The notes under the pieces were generated by a model. That model ran no database searches and was not told where the DNA came from. It saw nothing but the letters and a program-made list of their open reading frames with translations. From NCBI GenBank assembly GCA_003483565.1, contig DMYZ01000112.1:1-5145 (forward strand): 5,145 nt of DNA, in the 5' to 3' direction. The position numbers and the translations under genes are program-made. This stretch comes from Prevotella sp. GTDB lineage: Bacteria > Bacteroidota > Bacteroidia > Bacteroidales > Bacteroidaceae. How positions within the stretch are numbered: the first letter of the stretch is position 1; every line of letters begins with the position of its first letter. Positions 1 to 5,145 of this stretch are shown in pieces.

Positions 1-1540
1 CTATAATATTATTTTCATCCGTACGGACAACACCCTCATCAGCAAGATCCCAAAGAAATCCACCGGCACAACGAGGATTTTTCATCATCATATCCCAATA
101 ATCCTTCAATCCTGCACCATGACCTCCATCATAAAGACCATGAAGGAATTCTGTAGGCATAAAAATTTCAGGCTCACGCATATATTCCTGCGTCTCTCCC
201 CAAGAACGGTAATGCTTAGTCTCAAAACCGTTTCTATTTGCCCACGGATAAATAACTACCCGCTTCTGAATATCCCACTTATAGAAATCCGGCTCCAGTT
301 CATAATTGAATCCACCCTCATTACCATTACTCCAGAATGTAATACAGGGATGATTAACATCACGGGTGACCATTTCCTTCACTAGCTCCTGCCCAATAAC
401 AGTTTCATGAGCATAATGCCATCCGCTCAACTCTGATTCCACATAGAGTCCCAATGAATCACAAGCATCAAGGAACTCAGGATCCGCCGGATAATGAGAA
501 AGACGAACAGCATTCATATTCATTGACTTAATCAACTTGACGTCTTCTATACATTTTGCCTTACTTAAAGTCCTACCGCTCTCAGGTCGAAAACTATGAC
601 GGTTGATACCTTTAAAAATAACTTTCTTTCCATTAATATAAACGCCATCAGACTTACGATATTCAATAGTACGAAAACCGAATTTCTGATATTCTCTATG
701 AAGGATTTTCCCCTGAGCATCTACCAAAGTAAATATTGCAGTATAAAGATTAGGAGTTTCTGCTGTCCAGAGCCTTGGATTCTTAATTTTAAAATCCACA
801 TGCGCAATATCGCTTCTTATGGGGGTCTCTGACTTTCCTAAACCTACAATTTCCGTTCTGACAACGGCTCCTGGTACTGCTCTGTTCAGAAAGCAGTCAG
901 CACGGAATTCGCCATCAGCTTTGGCATCAATAGCAACACGAGCAATATTTATTATAGGTTTTGCAACAATAAACACAGGGCGGAAAATACCACCAAAATT
1001 CCAATAATCAGCACGACGTTCAGCCATATTCACTTGGCTATTCGCACTTTCCTTGCTAACTTCAACTTCGAGTATATTCTTATGCTTGCCAAAATAAATC
1101 CGATCACTAACATCATAAGAAAAACGGTAGAAGCCTCCTTGATGCAAACCGTTTCCAGCTTTTCGCCCATTGATAGTAACCTTTGCATCTGTCATAACAG
1201 CTTCAAATACTAATTGTATCTGACGTCCTTCCCATTTTTTCGGAAGATAAAACTCATACCGATATAATCCTTTCTCATCAGCAATTCCTTCCGGATGAGG
1301 TTTTCCATAAAATCGCATGCCATACTGATAAGTTCCAAAGCCCTGCAATTCCCAACAAGAAGGTACTCCTATCTTTGTCCATTTGCCAGAATTTCGGCCT
1401 CCCGTACAAAAAAAATCCCAATCAACCATATCATCACAACCATGGCCGGAAAGGTACTGACGATGAGTTTCTACATTTTCCTGAGCCCAAACCGGACCTG
1501 CAGATATTAAAAGAAATATATACAATAATAATTGTTTCAT
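1..1540 (-). CDS. Exported glycoside hydrolase family 2 enzyme (beta-galactosidase-like), C-terminus cut by window edge
   Basis: The first 513 residues are visible; the frame is open through the left edge, so the C-terminus is missing. Residues 1-19 form a signal peptide (MKQLLLYIFLL core, likely cut after VWA at 19) with no lipobox Cys, so the product is probably periplasmic or exported. The GH2 order follows: sugar-binding jelly roll (about 40-195, with PSCWELQGFGTY and YWNFGGIFRPV), immunoglobulin-like domain (about 197-292, with NPRLWTAETPNLYT), then the TIM barrel from about 295 (GINRHSF, RLSHYP). The acid/base is Glu408 in WSNGNEGG and the nucleophile is probably Glu464 in MPTEFLHG. GH2 enzymes are retaining exo-glycosidases; the sugar removed here cannot be read from sequence. 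The Mg ligands of E. coli LacZ (ETHG motif) are not conserved: the equivalent stretch reads ESELSGWHYAHE. The gene lies 36 bp downstream of the LacZ-type gene and is probably co-transcribed with it. I chose the ATG at 1540 because it gives a classic short signal peptide. An in-frame ATG at 1573 would add 11 residues and has a better ribosome-binding motif. Confidence 0.93.
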   Translation of the reverse strand, partial: MKQLLLYIFLLISAGPVWAQENVETHRQYLSGHGCDDMVDWDFFCTGGRNSGKWTKIGVPSCWELQGFGTYQYGMRFYGKPHPEGIADEKGLYRYEFYLPKKWEGRQIQLVFEAVMTDAKVTINGRKAGNGLHQGGFYRFSYDVSDRIYFGKHKNILEVEVSKESANSQVNMAERRADYWNFGGIFRPVFIVAKPIINIARVAIDAKADGEFRADCFLNRAVPGAVVRTEIVGLGKSETPIRSDIAHVDFKIKNPRLWTAETPNLYTAIFTLVDAQGKILHREYQKFGFRTIEYRKSDGVYINGKKVIFKGINRHSFRPESGRTLSKAKCIEDVKLIKSMNMNAVRLSHYPADPEFLDACDSLGLYVESELSGWHYAHETVIGQELVKEMVTRDVNHPCITFWSNGNEGGFNYELEPDFYKWDIQKRVVIYPWANRNGFETKHYRSWGETQEYMREPEIFMPTEFLHGLYDGGHGAGLKDYWDMMMKNPRCAGGFLWDLADEGVVRTDENNII

Positions 1541-1576
1541 ACTTATATGACGAACAAAAAGAAAATTTGTCATAAC
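1541..1576 (-). other. Short intergenic gap between the two GH2 genes
   Basis: There are 36 bases between the TAA of the LacZ-type gene and the ATG at 1540. The gap contains no in-frame stop, no visible hairpin with a T-tract and no Bacteroides-type promoter (TTTG / TAnnTTTG). It supports co-transcription. It may itself be coding if translation starts at the ATG at 1573. Confidence 0.6.
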
Positions 1577-4500
1577 TTATCTTCCGCTGCTTATTCTGAT
1601 TTTCAAGACATGCTTTATACTTCTGTCTATTGCATATTTTTTGAGGACACCAGGACCACAAGAACTATTTCCCAATCCAAGGACAGCACAGTCAACATTC
1701 AAAACTGTTGCATTGCATTCCTTTAACTGATAGTCATATTTTCGTCCATACAAATCTTCAGAACCATAATGCAAAGCTGAAAAGCTGAAGGGTTGGTCTA
1801 GAGCCTGAATACGTATAATGCGCCCTTTCTTCGTCTTCAGGATAACGAGCGAACAATCCTCATGATTGCCATTATCCTGAGGACGGGGATAATGAGTATA
1901 CTGATCCGTTACATCACTATTCCATAAGCCAATGAGCGCTGCTTGTTTACGATCAGGATAACTGTCCCAAGGACCACGGCCATACCACGTAAGGCTTTCA
2001 TATTCTTTAGGTAAATTAAAACGAATTCCCATACGAGGGAGTTCTGGTAGATTACCTTTACATTCATAAGTCTGAGTAATATCAACACTGCCATTTTTGT
2101 TTTGATGCAGCTCTGTTGTTACAGATATACAACCTCCACCTATATAGTGATATTCTTTCTGATGATCAGATATTGTAACAACAGTAGGAGAATCCAAGCG
2201 GCATTTCATCCAATCCTTGGCGAGCCAGTTGCCAAAGCCCTTATCGTTGTCCGTTGGTGAACGAAAGAACTGGCATTGCATATTTTGGATCAGATTTGCT
2301 AACACTTGTCTGTCTATATCTTTCGAGGACATCTTTTTGCCGATGTTTTGTCCAGCTTCTAACATGTTCTTTTTTAGCACAACCTGCTGGGTTACAATGT
2401 TCTGTCCTGTTGGCAAAAGGACTTTCAGACACAATCTGGAATCTTTATTCTGAGAATATCTAAAGTCAGATATATGAGAACAAAGAAGACTATCTCCAGG
2501 TTCTACTGATGGCATTGCCAAATATCCTTTTTTTATTGTTTTTCCATTTTCCAAGATCTGATACTCAAACTTATAAGCATTCAGATTTAAAAAGGCATTA
2601 TGATTAACCACCCAGATATCATTTCCACTTTGATAGAACTGAACAGGTGAATAGACATATTTTACTTCCTGATATTTAGAATTAATCTTACGATCTGCAA
2701 AAACTATTCCATTCAAGCAAAATGCACCGGAAGTAGGATTATCGCCAAAAGCACCTCCGTACAGCAGGACATTCTTTTGTCCCTTCTTCAACGAAAGTGT
2801 ATCTTTGACAGGATATAATCCTTGATCAACCCAGTCCCAAATAAAACCACCAAGCAGTCGCTTATTAGCATAAATCTCTTTCCAATAGTCTTCGAAATTT
2901 CCAAGCGCATTACCCATACAATGAGCATATTCACTGGTTAAAACAGGACGATTATCATTTTTACGATTAGCAATATCTACCAGATGCTCCCATCTGGCAT
3001 TCTCAGCCCTCTCCACATGGCTGCTATCTGCAATATCAGGATTAAGATATTCCTCTTTAACCCGAGGATAGAAACGGCTCATAATATCCACACAAGATGG
3101 ATCAGTATAGGGGAACGTTGATTCATTCCAACTCTTGCTCACAGAAAGAGTATCGCTAGATGGAAAATAAGGAGTTTGTGCTCCTTCATAATGAACAAAA
3201 CGTGTAGGATCAAATTCATGCAGAAAGGCAGCCATCGTTGCATGATTTACCCCAAAGCCACTTTCATTACCCAGACTCCAAAGGACAACACATGGATGAT
3301 TTTTGTCTCGTTCTGCAAGCCGGATAGCACGATCCATATAAGCATCATTCCAATCTGGCGTTGATGTCAACGTACCACGTGTACCATGAGTTTCCAAATC
3401 TGCTTCGTCAAGCACATAGAGACCCGCACTGTCACAAAGTTCATACCAACGGGGATTATTCGGATAATGACTTGTTCTGACAGCATTAATATTTGCAGCT
3501 TTCATCAGCCGGATATCCTGCTGCATACGTTCTTCTGTCATTACACGCCCAAGTTTGGGATCATGCTCATGACGATTGACACCACGTATCTTTATCGGTT
3601 TCCCATTGACGAGCAACTGCCCGTCTTTTATCTGAAGATAACGAAAACCGACTTTCTGATGGATCTGCTGGACAATATGTCCTAGAGAATCCTGTAATTG
3701 CAAATTCAGATCATAGAGGTAAGGAGTTTCTGCCGTCCACAGATGAGGATTACTAATATTCATCTGCATGCGGGCAAACTTATGAGGGCCTCGCTGAGGA
3801 AACCATTCATTCATATTGACCGGTTGATGAGACAAGTCCAAAATTGTCTCGGCATCAGTCACAGTTGTAGAAATAATTTTTCCTGTAGCATCAGACAAAA
3901 CACCGGTAACCTTATAGCCTTTACCCTTTTCCCCAGAGAAGACACGCAATTGCGGATTAATCTGCAAAGACCAACTCTTAAAGTCTGTCTGTCCAAGATG
4001 TTCCCAGATTTCTTCCCGAAAAGGAAGAGTACGGACGGTATAATCACGAATTTGGATATCAGGAGTATGGAAAAGTGTAATATCTCTCTGAATACCACCA
4101 AAGCGCCAGTAATCCTGATCCTCAAGGTAGCTGCCATCACTATACTTATATACTTCTACGGCTATTTGATTTATGCCAGGTTGCAGATATCTTGTAATAT
4201 TAAATTCTGACGATGAAAAAGAATCCTGACTATAACCAACCTTTTTACCGTTGATCCATACATAAAAGGCACTTTGTACTCCATCAAAACGAAGAAATGT
4301 CTGACCGCCCTCCCAGGATACTTTAAAAGTACGGCGATACTGACCTACCGGATCACGCTCAATATATGTAGTCCAGTCTTGTCTCGGTTCCGATGTGACA
4401 TAGGGTGGATTAATACGGAAAGGATACCCAGCAGAAATATATACAGGAGTGCCATAACCATTAACTTCCCAATTGGCAGGAACTTGGAATTGAGTCCAAT

Positions 4501-4756
4501 GACTGTCATCAAAATCCACACGATAGAAATCTTTAATACGTTCCTCCGGGTTTCTTGTCCATCTGAACTTCCAGCTACCGTCCAGTGACATCTGGCTGTC
4601 TCCCGGCTTCAGATAATAAGGAAAAAAATAAGCCCTTGCCGGTTCACGGTTAATCTGAAGAATATGGTTATTCTGCCAATCATGTTTTTCGGCTTTAACC
4701 GTTAAAGAACACAACAAAGTCAGCACAACTAAAATAGAAGTCTTCATATTTATCAT
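1577..4756 (-). CDS. Exported LacZ-type GH2 beta-galactosidase
   Basis: Complete, 1059 residues, close to E. coli LacZ (about 1023) plus a signal peptide. It should hydrolyse terminal beta-galactosides with retention. A signal peptide covers residues 1-22 (MKTSILVVLTLL core, likely cut after VKA); Cys16 is not in a good lipobox, so a soluble periplasmic protein is likely. Domains: sugar-binding jelly roll about 50-230 (INPPYV at 115-120, SYLEDQDYWRFGGI near 209-222), Ig-like about 232-372, TIM barrel about 374-660, linker sandwich about 690-795, and beta-galactosidase small-chain domain about 815-1055 (FRSPTDND, WYGRGPWDSYPDR). Glu498 in SLGNESG is the acid/base and Glu609 in TSEYAHCMGN the nucleophile; Glu455 and His457 (ETHG) are the Mg ligands; NRHEHDP, TSHYP, Tyr563 and GGFIWDWVDQG complete the pocket. 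Oddities: Cys1033 sits where E. coli has Trp999, there is a barrel loop insertion at about 526-556, and the E. coli 794-804 loop has no clear counterpart. The start at 4756 is supported by GGAGGT 10 bases upstream; the ATG at 4747 (MKTS) is an alternative. The true substrate may be a complex glycan rather than lactose. Confidence 0.96.
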   Translation of the reverse strand: MINMKTSILVVLTLLCSLTVKAEKHDWQNNHILQINREPARAYFFPYYLKPGDSQMSLDGSWKFRWTRNPEERIKDFYRVDFDDSHWTQFQVPANWEVNGYGTPVYISAGYPFRINPPYVTSEPRQDWTTYIERDPVGQYRRTFKVSWEGGQTFLRFDGVQSAFYVWINGKKVGYSQDSFSSSEFNITRYLQPGINQIAVEVYKYSDGSYLEDQDYWRFGGIQRDITLFHTPDIQIRDYTVRTLPFREEIWEHLGQTDFKSWSLQINPQLRVFSGEKGKGYKVTGVLSDATGKIISTTVTDAETILDLSHQPVNMNEWFPQRGPHKFARMQMNISNPHLWTAETPYLYDLNLQLQDSLGHIVQQIHQKVGFRYLQIKDGQLLVNGKPIKIRGVNRHEHDPKLGRVMTEERMQQDIRLMKAANINAVRTSHYPNNPRWYELCDSAGLYVLDEADLETHGTRGTLTSTPDWNDAYMDRAIRLAERDKNHPCVVLWSLGNESGFGVNHATMAAFLHEFDPTRFVHYEGAQTPYFPSSDTLSVSKSWNESTFPYTDPSCVDIMSRFYPRVKEEYLNPDIADSSHVERAENARWEHLVDIANRKNDNRPVLTSEYAHCMGNALGNFEDYWKEIYANKRLLGGFIWDWVDQGLYPVKDTLSLKKGQKNVLLYGGAFGDNPTSGAFCLNGIVFADRKINSKYQEVKYVYSPVQFYQSGNDIWVVNHNAFLNLNAYKFEYQILENGKTIKKGYLAMPSVEPGDSLLCSHISDFRYSQNKDSRLCLKVLLPTGQNIVTQQVVLKKNMLEAGQNIGKKMSSKDIDRQVLANLIQNMQCQFFRSPTDNDKGFGNWLAKDWMKCRLDSPTVVTISDHQKEYHYIGGGCISVTTELHQNKNGSVDITQTYECKGNLPELPRMGIRFNLPKEYESLTWYGRGPWDSYPDRKQAALIGLWNSDVTDQYTHYPRPQDNGNHEDCSLVILKTKKGRIIRIQALDQPFSFSALHYGSEDLYGRKYDYQLKECNATVLNVDCAVLGLGNSSCGPGVLKKYAIDRSIKHVLKIRISSGR
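1581..1585 (-). promoter_or_regulatory. Weak ribosome-binding-like GGAAG before the alternative start of the second GH2 gene
   Basis: GGAAG sits in the final codons of the LacZ-type gene, 7 bases upstream of the in-frame ATG at 1573. The ATG at 1540 has only a T-rich leader with no purine-rich motif. This supports a start 33 bases earlier than the one annotated, giving MTNFLFVRHIS before MKQLLL. The motif is weak and could be chance. Confidence 0.25.
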
Positions 4757-4759
4757 TTA

Positions 4760-5145
4760 CTATTGTACCTCCAATATTTCAAAATCGATATTTTTTATTC
4801 CGGTAATTAAAACTCGATAGAGACCGGCATTGATCTGCGTGCCTGTCGTCGAACTTAATATTTTGTATTTTTTTGATGTAGCAGGGAACACGATCGGACG
4901 ATTCTGAAGGATCACGCCCTTACTGTCAATGATCTGTAAACGGGCAACAACAGCCTTTCCCGTCATATTTTTATAATGGAAATGAAGAATATATTCTCTT
5001 GCCAGACCCGGTTTAATCTGCCATTCTCCAGGAGAGACCTGCTGATAACGGACAACAGGGTAAACCACAGCATCCTTCGGTAGAAGATCTTTGGGATATT
5101 GTGCTATCGTGTCTTTATCAAAATCACTCCACATGTGAGGATTAT
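4760..5145 (-). CDS. C-terminal fragment of an exported carbohydrate-active protein; beta-sandwich, carbohydrate-binding-like module
   Basis: Only the last 127 residues and the stop (TAG) are visible. The frame stays open to the right edge, reading Asn-Pro-His before the first Met at 5134, so that Met is internal and not a start. The fragment opens with NPHMWSDFDKDTIAQYP, followed by a stretch of alternating hydrophobic strands: WQIKPGLAREYILHFHYKN, TGKAVVARLQIIDSKG, FPATSKKYKILSSTTGT and INAGLYRVLITG, ending in FEILEVQ. This pattern resembles the non-catalytic CBM6/CBM35 or malectin-like sandwiches found at the C-termini of PUL glycoside hydrolases, where they bind or position glycan. No catalytic residues can be assigned. 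The stop is 3 bases from the LacZ-type start, so the two are almost certainly translated from one message. The parent enzyme could be another GH2 or an unrelated hydrolase; the fragment does not decide. Confidence 0.85.
   Translation of the reverse strand, partial: NPHMWSDFDKDTIAQYPKDLLPKDAVVYPVVRYQQVSPGEWQIKPGLAREYILHFHYKNMTGKAVVARLQIIDSKGVILQNRPIVFPATSKKYKILSSTTGTQINAGLYRVLITGIKNIDFEILEVQ
4767..4772 (-). promoter_or_regulatory. Shine-Dalgarno-like GGAGGT for the LacZ-type gene
   Basis: On the minus strand GGAGGT lies within the last codons of the upstream gene (Leu-Glu-Val-Gln-stop), 10 bases before the ATG at 4756 and 19 before the ATG at 4747. The spacing favours the 4756 start. Bacteroidota often initiate without a strong Shine-Dalgarno sequence, so a near-consensus motif is suggestive but not proof. 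Its position suggests that ribosomes finishing the upstream gene could re-initiate here. Confidence 0.5.

Noticed and set aside
1408..1415. Run of eight A (T8 on the coding strand) near the start of the second GH2 gene, a possible frameshift site
   Set aside because: The GH2 frame is open and meaningful on both sides (signal peptide before, WDFFCTGGRNSGKW after), so no frameshift is present.
119..1510. Several short plus-strand open frames (for example 119-385, 596-832, 819-1007, 1295-1510)
   Set aside because: All are antisense to the continuous GH2 reading frame that runs from 1540 through the left edge with recognisable motifs throughout.
3698..4210. A 170-codon open frame on the plus strand
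   Set aside because: It lies entirely antisense to the Ig-like and sugar-binding domains of the LacZ-type gene, has no recognisable domain, and its composition fits a shadow of the real frame.
4700..4715. Cys16 of the LacZ-type protein as a lipoprotein lipobox
   Set aside because: The preceding residues are Thr-Leu-Leu; position -1 is not a small residue, so it does not fit a lipobox. A signal peptidase I site after VKA fits better.
5132..5134. Met at 5134 as the start of a small 124-residue gene
   Set aside because: The frame continues upstream to the window edge (Asn-Pro-His before Met) and there is no ribosome-binding motif. The fragment looks like the tail of a larger protein.
1..5145. 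CRISPR arrays, tRNA or rRNA genes, insertion sequences, attachment sites, terminators
   Set aside because: Nearly all of the window is protein-coding on the minus strand; the only gaps are 3 and 36 bases, and I saw no repeats or hairpins of these kinds.

Overview
The window reads as an internal piece of a carbohydrate-degradation gene cluster from a Bacteroidota organism, most like Bacteroides, Phocaeicola or Prevotella. This rests on the AT-leaning composition, the densely packed co-directional genes for exported glycosidases, and two glycoside hydrolase family 2 (GH2) enzymes with N-terminal signal peptides side by side. That arrangement is typical of a polysaccharide utilization locus (PUL). 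No SusC/SusD pair, sulfatase, regulator or transposase is visible, so the PUL assignment is inference.

All coding is on the minus strand and is transcribed from high to low coordinates. First comes the C-terminal end of a protein cut by the right edge (5145-4760), apparently a beta-sandwich, carbohydrate-binding-like module. Three bases after its stop is a complete exported LacZ-type GH2 beta-galactosidase of 1059 residues (4756-1577). Next is a second exported GH2 enzyme of a different subfamily (from 1540, or possibly 1573). Its first 513 residues, including both catalytic glutamates, are visible before it runs off the left edge. The plus strand holds only short shadow ORFs.

The gaps are 3 bp and 36 bp (3 bp if the earlier start of the second GH2 is used). 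There is no room for a promoter or terminator, so the three genes are very probably one transcript. A Shine-Dalgarno-like GGAGGT inside the last codons of the upstream gene precedes the LacZ start. All three genes also lie in the same reading frame, separated only by stop codons.

Functionally, two secreted exo-acting GH2 enzymes of different subfamilies suggest sequential trimming of a complex galactose-containing glycan, such as a pectin side chain or a host glycan, rather than simple lactose use. The LacZ-like enzyme keeps the classical catalytic and metal residues. By motif alignment it has Cys where E. coli LacZ has Trp999, an enlarged barrel loop, and no counterpart to the E. coli 794-804 loop. 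I see no previously undescribed system here; the interest lies in the enzymes' specificity.
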